Assembly: GCF_008801575.1 (NCBI RefSeq)
Contig: NZ_VZPL01000016.1
Coordinates: 1-64,000 of the forward strand
Direction: 5' to 3'
From: Xanthomonas cissicola
GTDB lineage: Bacteria > Pseudomonadota > Gammaproteobacteria > Xanthomonadales > Xanthomonadaceae
DNA length: 64,000 bases
The notes below the pieces were generated by a model. It worked only from the letters and a program-made list of their open reading frames with translations. It was not told where the DNA came from and did not search any database. Below, in pieces: positions 10,457 through 18,509 of this stretch (position 1 is the first letter of the stretch; the number at the start of each line of letters is the position of its first letter). Both the position numbers and the translations under genes were made by a program.

Positions 10457-13400
10457 GGCGCTGCCGCCTTGATCTGAATTACCAGCGGCACCGACACGTG
10501 ACCGGTAGGTGCACGCCCCTGCGCCGTGCCGGTGAGCTGGATCTCGCCAGGCTGTGCGTAACGCGCAGGCCGCAAGGTGGGCCATTGCACCGGCAAGCGT
10601 TCACGCGAGCCGTCGTTGTATTGCACCGTCACGAAACCCGGCAGCGTCGGTGCATGCCCGACCACCGCGCTCACCGTCGGCAACGGCTGCACGGTGTTGA
10701 TCTGCCCAGGCGGCGTTGCGCGTACCCAGATGGTGGCCTTGACGGGAATCGCGCCTTCGACCAAGCCTTGCAGTTCCACCGCACCTTCGCGGCCCAGGCG
10801 GCTGGCGGCGAGCTCGGACCATTGCACGGCCACCGGCAGCACACTGCCATCGGCAAAGAATGCGGTGATCTCTTGTGGCAGCGTCGGCGCCTGCCCGGGG
10901 GCCGTGCGTAGATCGATGGCCTCCGTCTGTTTGGGCAGCTCGGACAGCGCCTGCCACTCGTCCACCCCAATGGCGGCATGTCCGTTGGCCGTCGTCTGCG
11001 TCGTCAACACCACGCGCAGCGCGGTGGTGACTACCGGTGCAAAGCTGGCGGTACTCGCCGCGCCGGTCGCCGCTGCGGCAATCGGGTAGCCGCTCTTGCT
11101 GACGATGTCCTGCCAGCGTCCGTCCTGCAGCATCTGCAACTTCCAGCTGGCAGGCGCGGCCACTCCGCCGTTGGGCTGGTCGTTCCACAGGTAGAGCGCA
11201 CTGGACGACAGCCGCACCGGGCGCGGCCACTGGTACTGCAACCACACCGTTGCCGGCTGGTCGAGCCCATAGCTGCCCCAGCGCAAGCTACCACTGGGAA
11301 AACTGCCTGCCTGTGGGATGAACCCATCGTTCAAGGCCTGCACGCGGTACTGCATGCCGGTGAGCTGCGCGCTGACACTGGCCACGGCCTGCAATGGAAT
11401 GCTCTGCAGCGGGCGCGAGGCCGGTGCGTTGACCTGCACATCGGCATGCCCCATCAGCGCCCCGTCGTTGGCAGCCAGACGCAAGGTGTATTGCCCGGCA
11501 CGGGTAAAACGCACGGATGTCTGCAGCGCGGCGGCATCGGCAAACACGGCATCGCCGCCTTCCGGCGCCTGCTGCACGCGCCAGCGCACCTGCAGCGTGC
11601 CATTGGGCACGCCGTCATCGCCAACGCGCCCTTGCACCACCACCGCGCCATCGGCGCCAGGCGTGTCCAGCTGCCATGCCTGCACCTGCGGTGGCGCATT
11701 GCCCACGGACGCCGGTGCCGGCAGACCGCTGTCGAACAGCTGGATTTCCTTGATGCCGGTGCGCGCCGTGCCGGCGTGCGTCACCACCACGCGCAACGCT
11801 GCGGCATGGATTGCCGGAAAGCGCACCCGATTGCGATTGCCCTCCGCCATCGTGGCATCGCGTACCTGCCCGGGAACGTTCTTCCACGCACCGCTGCCAT
11901 CCTGGTATTGCACGGCGTAGATCCACGGTGCCGCGTAGCCAGGCTGCGTTCCGGACGGAAAGCCGTTCTGATCGCCGCCCGGCGACGAACTGCGATAGAA
12001 GTACAGCACCACCTGATCCAGCGTGCGCGTGCCGCCCAGGTCCAGCGCGATCCAGTCGCTGGCCGACGGCGAGCCTGCGGTGCCCCAGAACGGCGTACCG
12101 GCGGTACTGCCATCCACCGCCGCCGTCGCCGGCAACCCGGCAGCGGCAAAACTGGCGCTGACACGCGCACCCTGCGCCAGGTTGCGGCTACGCGCTGGCG
12201 GCAGCGTCACATCCACGCCGGCCTTGGCCAGGATCTGCGCCACCCGCGTGCCAGCGGCGAACGCTACCTGCGTCATCGACGCCAGTGCCGCGGGACGGGC
12301 TTGGAGCACGTGCGCTGCGCCATTGCGATTGACCGCATCCGGCGCGGCACTGACCTGCCCGCTGGCCGGGTCGTAGATCACGTGTGCCAGCCGATCCACG
12401 CAGAACGCCAGGCGACCGTCCAGGTAGACGCTATAGCCCTTCGGCACTCGGCCACCGTAGTGGCTGCCATCGCGATCCCAGACGATGCTCAGGTTGCGGT
12501 CGCGATAGCGCAGATTGTCGGCGGCGAAATGGTCCCAGCCGATATCGATCGGATACAGCTCGATCTTGCCGTCGCTGCGCGGGCGAAAGCCCATCGCATC
12601 CTCGATCATGCTGAAGTTGGTCGCACCCAGCTGGGTATGGTGGATCCAGGAGCGATAGCCGATCTTGCCGCCGCGGCTGGCACTGCCCTTGGCCCAGAAT
12701 TCGTTCTGGTCCGGATAGCGGTTGTCGCCGTTGATAAAGGGCGCCCAGGCGTTCCAGTAGAGCAATTTGCGATAGCTCTGCGCGTTCAGATACGGGCTGG
12801 GGTAATCGCGCAAGGCCGAGCCGAACAGGCGAAACGCCACGGTCGCATTGATGGTGGAAAAATTATTGCTGCCCACATCGGCGCCGCTGCCGCGCGCCTG
12901 CATGTCCACCTGGTTGGCGGTATAGAACGGAAACAGCGGGTATTGGGCCGCGTCGGCGAACAGCCGCAACGCGTGCACGTACTTGGGGTCGTAGTCGGCA
13001 TCGCCCTGCCTGGGCATCAAGCCCACGCTGAAGGGATAGTAGTTGTTGGTTTCCTTCCAATCGACCGCCAGCCGCGGCCCGTCGGCCTGGCGATGCTTGA
13101 GCAGATCGCCATACAGTCCCACCGAGTCGGGGGCATCGCTGCGATCCTGCCACAACACCTCCAGCACCGCCTTGCGGATGCGGCGCGCGGTGGCCTGCAT
13201 GCGCTGCGCAGTGGCAACATCGCCCGCGAGCGTCGCGGCCTGCGCCGCCGCCTGCGCGTTGGCATAGACGTAGGCGCTCTCGGTGCGGTCCATGCGGATC
13301 TGGCCGTGCTGGTCGGCCCAGTCGAACGACACCGCATCGGCGTCGTTGCCGGTCATCGCCGCCCAGTCGTACTCGATCAGCCCATTGTGGTTGAGATCGT

Positions 13401-14811
13401 AGGCCGCCAGCACGCCGTCCACGTCACCGCTGCCATAGCGCGCCAGCTTGCCCGCCAGCGTCGCCGGCCCGCCGTGGATCTGCATTGACCGCCATGCCGC
13501 AGCCGTGATGTATTGCGCGTAGGAATTGGACCAGTTCTCCGGCGAGCCAGGGTTGTCGGTGTACTTGCCACCGCCCGCGGTCTCGCCCGCGCTGAGCCAG
13601 GTGCCATAGGCATACAGCGGATTACGCAGGTATTTGAGATCGTCCAGGAACATGCCGGCGGTCAGCACGATCGCGTTGTCGTAGCCCAGCACGCCTTCGA
13701 TGGCGACAGGGAACTGGTAGTCGTTGCCAGGCACATTGGCATCGAGGAAGTTGAAGCGCAGTACCCACCAGCGATAGAACAGGCTCTTGCCGATGTTCTC
13801 GTTGGGCGTGTCCAGGTATGGCAGGTTGTCCACCCACCAACGGTTGTAGCTGGCCACATGCTGCTGGTAGGCCTGCTGCGGCGTTTGCGCGGCAATGCGC
13901 GTGTACTCGGCGCGGGCGTCGGGCAACTCGCGGGTGAGCATGCCGAGCTGCAGCTTGACTGGCGCGGTTTCGCCGCTCGCGGGGATGTCGATATCGCGCA
14001 CCAGGCGCTGTCCCTCGACATGGAAGCCATCGCCGGACAGACGGGGAAAGACCGTCGTGATGTGGTTGTACGCGTCGAATGCGCCGGCCAGCTCATTGCC
14101 GTCGGCGTGCTGGGCGATCGGCGAGACTGCTTGCAGCGATACCGTGTGCGCCGCGCCGTCCAGGCTGGACAGCACGACGCTGGCGACTGCCACGTTCTGC
14201 TCGGTGATGTACTTGACCAGCCGCATGCGCACGCCCGCGCCGGCATCTTCGAACACCGTCGTGAAATAGCTCGGTGTCTGCCGCCGCTGCTGCGCACGTT
14301 CCTTCCATTGCACACGACGCTTGCCCAGCGTGGCGTGGATGCGGAACAGCGCGTCGTAATCGGTGGCGTGCCAATACGCCACCTGCCCAACGAATCCCGG
14401 CGCATCGGGCGCGTGATAGCTCAGATACGCGGCGCGACCACGCGTAAACAACCAGTCGTTGTGATCGTCGAAGCCACCGCCAGTTCCCTCGCGGGCCAGC
14501 ATACGGTCGATCCAGAAATCATTGCCAGGTGCCTGCCCCGCCCCATGCGCGATATCGGCCGCGTAGATCCGTGCCAATTGCCCGCCGGGCGCAAACGGCA
14601 CCGCGGTGGCAGGCATCGGGTGGTCCAGGCCGCGAAACAGCGGCTCGCCGACCATCGCGTTGGGCTGAGCGATCGGCGCTTCCTGTGCGACTGCAAGGGG
14701 CCAGCCCAGCACGATGCATGTCCACAACAGCGCAGCAGCGCCGATGCGTCGGGTCAAACGCAACCAGCGCCGGTGCCGCGCCAGGAACGATTTCCAGCGT
14801 AAATCCCTCAT
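10453..14811 (-). CDS. GH121-like beta-L-arabinobiosidase (HypBA2-like), large multidomain
   Basis: Very large secreted enzyme, about 1452 aa. Domains in order: signal sequence; N-terminal beta-sandwich; helical (alpha/alpha)6-type catalytic region (SPENWSNSYAQYITAAAW, LNHNGLIEYDW, MDRTESAYVYANAQAAAQA); an F5/8 discoidin domain (SDWIALDLGGTRTLDQVVLY); a PKD/Ig-like domain; a second F5/8-like domain (VQALNDGF...WLQYQWPRPV); and two bacterial Ig-like repeats (ITAFFADGSVLPVAVQW and VTVQYNDGSRERLPVQW). GH121 releases the disaccharide beta-Ara2 from Hyp-linked arabinans, which GH127 then splits. Assignment is by architecture, size and partnership with GH127 and GH43, not by a catalytic motif I can name; another clan GH-G/L helical-barrel family is possible. 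The start is uncertain by a few codons (14820 is an alternative). The 3-prime end overlaps GH43. Confidence 0.75.
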   Translation of the reverse strand: MRDLRWKSFLARHRRWLRLTRRIGAAALLWTCIVLGWPLAVAQEAPIAQPNAMVGEPLFRGLDHPMPATAVPFAPGGQLARIYAADIAHGAGQAPGNDFWIDRMLAREGTGGGFDDHNDWLFTRGRAAYLSYHAPDAPGFVGQVAYWHATDYDALFRIHATLGKRRVQWKERAQQRRQTPSYFTTVFEDAGAGVRMRLVKYITEQNVAVASVVLSSLDGAAHTVSLQAVSPIAQHADGNELAGAFDAYNHITTVFPRLSGDGFHVEGQRLVRDIDIPASGETAPVKLQLGMLTRELPDARAEYTRIAAQTPQQAYQQHVASYNRWWVDNLPYLDTPNENIGKSLFYRWWVLRFNFLDANVPGNDYQFPVAIEGVLGYDNAIVLTAGMFLDDLKYLRNPLYAYGTWLSAGETAGGGKYTDNPGSPENWSNSYAQYITAAAWRSMQIHGGPATLAGKLARYGSGDVDGVLAAYDLNHNGLIEYDWAAMTGNDADAVSFDWADQHGQIRMDRTESAYVYANAQAAAQAATLAGDVATAQRMQATARRIRKAVLEVLWQDRSDAPDSVGLYGDLLKHRQADGPRLAVDWKETNNYYPFSVGLMPRQGDADYDPKYVHALRLFADAAQYPLFPFYTANQVDMQARGSGADVGSNNFSTINATVAFRLFGSALRDYPSPYLNAQSYRKLLYWNAWAPFINGDNRYPDQNEFWAKGSASRGGKIGYRSWIHHTQLGATNFSMIEDAMGFRPRSDGKIELYPIDIGWDHFAADNLRYRDRNLSIVWDRDGSHYGGRVPKGYSVYLDGRLAFCVDRLAHVIYDPASGQVSAAPDAVNRNGAAHVLQARPAALASMTQVAFAAGTRVAQILAKAGVDVTLPPARSRNLAQGARVSASFAAAGLPATAAVDGSTAGTPFWGTAGSPSASDWIALDLGGTRTLDQVVLYFYRSSSPGGDQNGFPSGTQPGYAAPWIYAVQYQDGSGAWKNVPGQVRDATMAEGNRNRVRFPAIHAAALRVVVTHAGTARTGIKEIQLFDSGLPAPASVGNAPPQVQAWQLDTPGADGAVVVQGRVGDDGVPNGTLQVRWRVQQAPEGGDAVFADAAALQTSVRFTRAGQYTLRLAANDGALMGHADVQVNAPASRPLQSIPLQAVASVSAQLTGMQYRVQALNDGFIPQAGSFPSGSLRWGSYGLDQPATVWLQYQWPRPVRLSSSALYLWNDQPNGGVAAPASWKLQMLQDGRWQDIVSKSGYPIAAAATGAASTASFAPVVTTALRVVLTTQTTANGHAAIGVDEWQALSELPKQTEAIDLRTAPGQAPTLPQEITAFFADGSVLPVAVQWSELAASRLGREGAVELQGLVEGAIPVKATIWVRATPPGQINTVQPLPTVSAVVGHAPTLPGFVTVQYNDGSRERLPVQWPTLRPARYAQPGEIQLTGTAQGRAPTGHVSVPLVIQIKAAAP

Positions 14812-15220
14812 GACATCCATCCCATTGACGTGCAAGACAGCGCGATCGATGCGGCGGCTGCGCGCATCGACGATAAACAGCTGCGATCCTCCCCACTGCA
14901 TTGCAACCGATGCAATGCAGCCGATGCAATGCAGCCGCCTCACCATAGTTGTTTGCGCTGGCGACACCTGCGCCAACACGAAGTGCAGCGATGCAAAGCG
15001 AACCGCGCTGTGCGTCCTTCGCCACCACACGCAGCGACTGTCGTAGATGACGCGAACGGCCGGCCGCGAGCCTACCGGCTGACGCAGGTCATGCAGCGCA
15101 ACTAAAGCGCTCTGCAAGGCAGGCGCCCCCTTGCTCGGTGCGGCACGTGCCGCGCGTCCACTGCGTTCCAAGTGCGCTGTCTACTCCGCCTGACACCTGC
15201 TTGCTGTCTTTTTTGCCGCT
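14812..15220. other. Intergenic region upstream of the GH121-GH43 operon
   Basis: A 409-bp stretch with no supported gene. It holds the three phased TGCAWTGCA boxes listed separately and presumably the promoter of the GH121-GH43 pair. No TGCGGAAA site was found here. Confidence 0.6.
14897..14933. promoter_or_regulatory. Three phased TGCAWTGCA boxes upstream of GH121
   Basis: TGCATTGCA at 14897, TGCAATGCA at 14911 and TGCAATGCA at 14925: three 9-mers starting exactly 14 bp apart. The last two lie in a perfect 14-bp tandem duplication (CCGATGCAATGCAG). They sit about 90-120 bp before the GH121 start. Regular spacing suggests a cooperative activator or repressor site; the regulator is unknown. 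A chance tandem duplication remains possible. Confidence 0.5.
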
Positions 15221-18037
15221 CTAAAACTCCACTCGCAGCCGGCTCCAGACATAGCGCCCGAGCGTGTCGTAGGTGCTCGCTTCGGTATTGGCAGCATTGG
15301 AGTAGCTATAGAACCGTGGCGGCTTGCGGTCGCCAAGATTGTCGATGCCCACCGCCAGCGTGCTATGCAGCGATGCGATCTTCCGGCTCAACGAGGCGTC
15401 GTGGTACACCACCGAGCCAATCCGGAAATACGCGCAACTGCCGTCGGCATTGGTGTCCGCGCAAAAATCTTCGTACTGGCTACCGTTGACGGTGCGGCCC
15501 AGATAGCGGGTGTTCCAGCTCGCATGCCACGGGCCGTTGTCCCAGGCCAGATTGGCCACGGCGCGCCAGCGCGGCATGTTGCCCCAGCTGGAATTTTCGC
15601 CGACGTAGTTATGCGGATCGCCCGCAAAGCGATAGCTGGAGAAGAACGTTGCATCCAGTCCCATCGCAAACGTGCCCCAGGCGGTGTAGACCAGCGTGTA
15701 GTGAATGCCAGCGTCGTAGCCGCGAATATCGACCTTGCCGCTGTTGTATGCGAACGGCACCGACACCCGCGTCAGCTGTCCGTTGGCATCGCGTTGAATC
15801 AGCGGGCAGAACGCGGCTTCGCTGCCGTCGAAACAATCGCTGACGACCTGCTGCAAGCCGACACCGGTCAGCATGTCGTCCAGCACGACTCGCCAGCTGT
15901 CCACGTTGAGCGATAGCCCGCGCACCCGATCCGGGTCGTAGACCAGCCCCACATTGTAAGAGCGGCCACGCTCGGGCTTGAGCTTGAAGCCCACGTTATT
16001 GGCGCCGGATGTCACCACGTTGAACTGCGCGGTGTTGGTGTAGCTGCCATCGTTGGGCACGTTTGCGCAGGCCGGATTCGGCGCGCCGGTAAAGCCCGTG
16101 CACGGGTCCTCGAAGTCGCCCGTGTTGTCGACCACGCTGTTGTAGGGCGAGCCATACAAATCACCCAACGCCGGCGCCCGGAACACCTGCGAGCCGGTGG
16201 CACGCACCAATAGATTCGCGATCGGCCGCCATTCGATCGCAACCTTGCTGTTGGTGGTGTTGCCCCAGGCGTCGTAGTTGGAATAGCGCGAGCCCAGATT
16301 CAGGTTCAACACATTGGCGAACGGCGCATCCCTCAACAGCGGCACCAGCAATTCCGCATAGGCTTCCCTGACCGACTCCTCGCGCCCCTGCTTGAGGATG
16401 CAGCCGTCGTTGTAGTCGCAATTGCCATCGGCATCGGCAGCGGCCACATCGCTGGTCGTCCCCTGCGCGAACTTGTTGGTGCGATACACCAGGCCGACGG
16501 CTGCCTGCACCATTCCGGCCGGCAGTTTGAACAGATCGCCATTGGCGCTGATATCGACAAAGCGCATCTGGCTTTCGTCGATCAGGTCCACCGGCCGCTG
16601 CGTGTCTCGCAATGCGGCGATGGTGGACGGGTCGTCGGGGTTGAAGATATTGATCGGCGTGCAGCCGGCGATCACGGCGCCCGGCGCGCCGCACTTCACC
16701 ACCCCGTCGCTGTCCAGGAACGAAGCGCCTACCGCGTTATTCAACGCCGAGGTGATCGAAAAACCGGTGCGCACCAAGGTGTCCTTGTAGCGTGCATAGC
16801 CGGCCGCCGCATCCCATTGCCAACTGCTGCCGTCCACGCGCCCGCGCAAGCCGGCCACGACATTGGTCTGGAACATGGTGGAGGTGTAGACGCGCGTATT
16901 GGCCTGAGTGGAGCGCAACAGGTAACGGTCCAGCGCATCGCCGAACGGGTTGTAGTAGTTGTCCACTGCGTCCTGCATCTCCATGGCGTACGCATCCAGC
17001 CGCGAGATGGTCTTGCTGCGGGTCCAGAACACGTCCATGTAGCCCTGCACGCCGGGGGTGAAGTCGAAACTGCCGTGCAGCGAGGCATTGGTGCGTTTGA
17101 TCGGAGTGATCAGGTACTGCGCATCGTAGACGTTATAGCTGTCTGTGGCCGGTTGATACGGGCGGAATGCGTCCTGGCCCACCGGCCCGGGCGGCACGCC
17201 ATCGACCGGGGTCACCCGGCGCCCATCGGTCAGGAAGGCGCGCGTATTGCCGCCGCGAATCTCGCTGACCTGCCCATCGAGATATTCCACCGCCTTGGCG
17301 GCGTAACTGCGGTCGCGATTGAACACCGGGTTCATCGAATTGCGGCTGAGACCCAGGATCAGCCCGCCGCGGTCCCAGGTCTTGCCCCATTCCAGCCCGA
17401 GCGTGCGTCGATTGGCATCGCCATGGGTGCTCTGCGCGTAGTCCACGGTGGCGGCGAATCCGTCGTATCTGTCCTTGAGGATGACATTGACCACCCCGCC
17501 GATCGCATCGGGGCCGTACACCGACGACGCACCGTCGGTGAGCACTTCCACGCGCTCCACCATCGCTGCGGGGATTGCGTTGACGTCCACGCCGGGCGCC
17601 GACGCCACGCTGCTGGCAGGCCCCGCCATGCGATGGCCGTTGACCAACACCAACGTGCGCTCTGGCCCGAGATTGCGTAGCGACACCAGCGCGCGGCCGT
17701 GACTGAAACCGGAATTGAGTGCAGGCCCGGCCTGGAAGCCGGCCATCATCGGCAAGCGCTGCAGCAACTGCCCCAGCGTGTTCTGCCCACTGTCTTCGAT
17801 ACGCTGCCGGTCGATCACCACGACCGGGCTGGCGGTTTCGGCGTCGACACGGCGTAGATGGGTGCCGGTGACGTTGACCTGATCCAAGGTCTGGGTGGCA
17901 TCGTCTGCGCCATCGCCACGCTGTTGCGCGGCGGCCGGCACGGCGGCAACTGCCAGTGCAAACAGCAGGGCGTTGACGAGCCTGGTGGTTTGCAAGACAC
18001 CTCGTTTGGGAACAACAGCAGTGCGGCTGGACGACAT
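15221..18037 (-). CDS. TonB-dependent receptor 2
   Basis: Outer-membrane transporter of about 938 aa, a paralogue of receptor 1. Signal peptide (LLFALAVAAVPAAAQQ), TonB-box-like segment (TLDQVNVTGTHLRR), plug (LVLVNGHRM, YGPDAIGGVVNVILK) and a barrel ending in a C-terminal Phe (VWSRLRVEF). No STN domain. The ATG is preceded by AAGGA with a six-base spacer; another Met seven codons upstream lacks this. It lies upstream of GH121-GH43, so it probably imports products or Hyp-glycopeptides related to those enzymes (inference). Confidence 0.92.
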   Translation of the reverse strand: MSSSRTAVVPKRGVLQTTRLVNALLFALAVAAVPAAAQQRGDGADDATQTLDQVNVTGTHLRRVDAETASPVVVIDRQRIEDSGQNTLGQLLQRLPMMAGFQAGPALNSGFSHGRALVSLRNLGPERTLVLVNGHRMAGPASSVASAPGVDVNAIPAAMVERVEVLTDGASSVYGPDAIGGVVNVILKDRYDGFAATVDYAQSTHGDANRRTLGLEWGKTWDRGGLILGLSRNSMNPVFNRDRSYAAKAVEYLDGQVSEIRGGNTRAFLTDGRRVTPVDGVPPGPVGQDAFRPYQPATDSYNVYDAQYLITPIKRTNASLHGSFDFTPGVQGYMDVFWTRSKTISRLDAYAMEMQDAVDNYYNPFGDALDRYLLRSTQANTRVYTSTMFQTNVVAGLRGRVDGSSWQWDAAAGYARYKDTLVRTGFSITSALNNAVGASFLDSDGVVKCGAPGAVIAGCTPINIFNPDDPSTIAALRDTQRPVDLIDESQMRFVDISANGDLFKLPAGMVQAAVGLVYRTNKFAQGTTSDVAAADADGNCDYNDGCILKQGREESVREAYAELLVPLLRDAPFANVLNLNLGSRYSNYDAWGNTTNSKVAIEWRPIANLLVRATGSQVFRAPALGDLYGSPYNSVVDNTGDFEDPCTGFTGAPNPACANVPNDGSYTNTAQFNVVTSGANNVGFKLKPERGRSYNVGLVYDPDRVRGLSLNVDSWRVVLDDMLTGVGLQQVVSDCFDGSEAAFCPLIQRDANGQLTRVSVPFAYNSGKVDIRGYDAGIHYTLVYTAWGTFAMGLDATFFSSYRFAGDPHNYVGENSSWGNMPRWRAVANLAWDNGPWHASWNTRYLGRTVNGSQYEDFCADTNADGSCAYFRIGSVVYHDASLSRKIASLHSTLAVGIDNLGDRKPPRFYSYSNAANTEASTYDTLGRYVWSRLRVEF

Positions 18038-18509
18038 CGGAAATCCTTGTGCTGACACAGGGTACGGCCCACCTTCCTACACGGCCGCGCACGGCCAAGC
18101 AGCACCGGCACAACGCACAGACGGAGGGATCGATCACGACGGAGACTGCACCGGCCCGCCGTCTCAACGGCAGGTCTCTACGCATGCAAGGAAGGCGACT
18201 GCAACGACACCGCTCTCCCCTGAGAGCGCATGGTTTGACACACGCGTTACGTTAAAAAAATCTTGCGGTAACCCCACTGCGCCGTCTTGACGAATTTAGT
18301 CGGGACGCGTGCGGAAAATCGCGTGCTTGGGCCTGCATTCGGGCATGCCTGCATTGCCCAAGCAGCAGCATATCGGCACGATCATCCGATGTGCCCTGGT
18401 CTCCGTTATCGACCACAGCACCTGCATGCGAACAGCAAGGCGGCACTGCGGTGCGCGATGTCCGGCAACACTGCAGCAACGGCGGCGCTCGATCATCGCG
18501 GCGCCGTTG
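18038..18509. other. Intergenic region upstream of TonB receptor 2
   Basis: 472 bp without a convincing gene. It contains an A-run (GTTAAAAAAATC near 18250) that stands out from the GC-rich background and could belong to the receptor 2 promoter, and a TGCGGAAA-type site at 18310. Confidence 0.6.
18310..18325 (+). promoter_or_regulatory. Candidate operator, TGCGGAAA family (receptor 2)
   Basis: TGCGGAAAATCGCGTG, 273 bp upstream of the receptor 2 start, a distance close to the 300 bp seen for receptor 1. It shares the invariant first eight bases and GC at positions 12-13 with the other copies. It is a weak match to the full palindrome. Confidence 0.35.
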
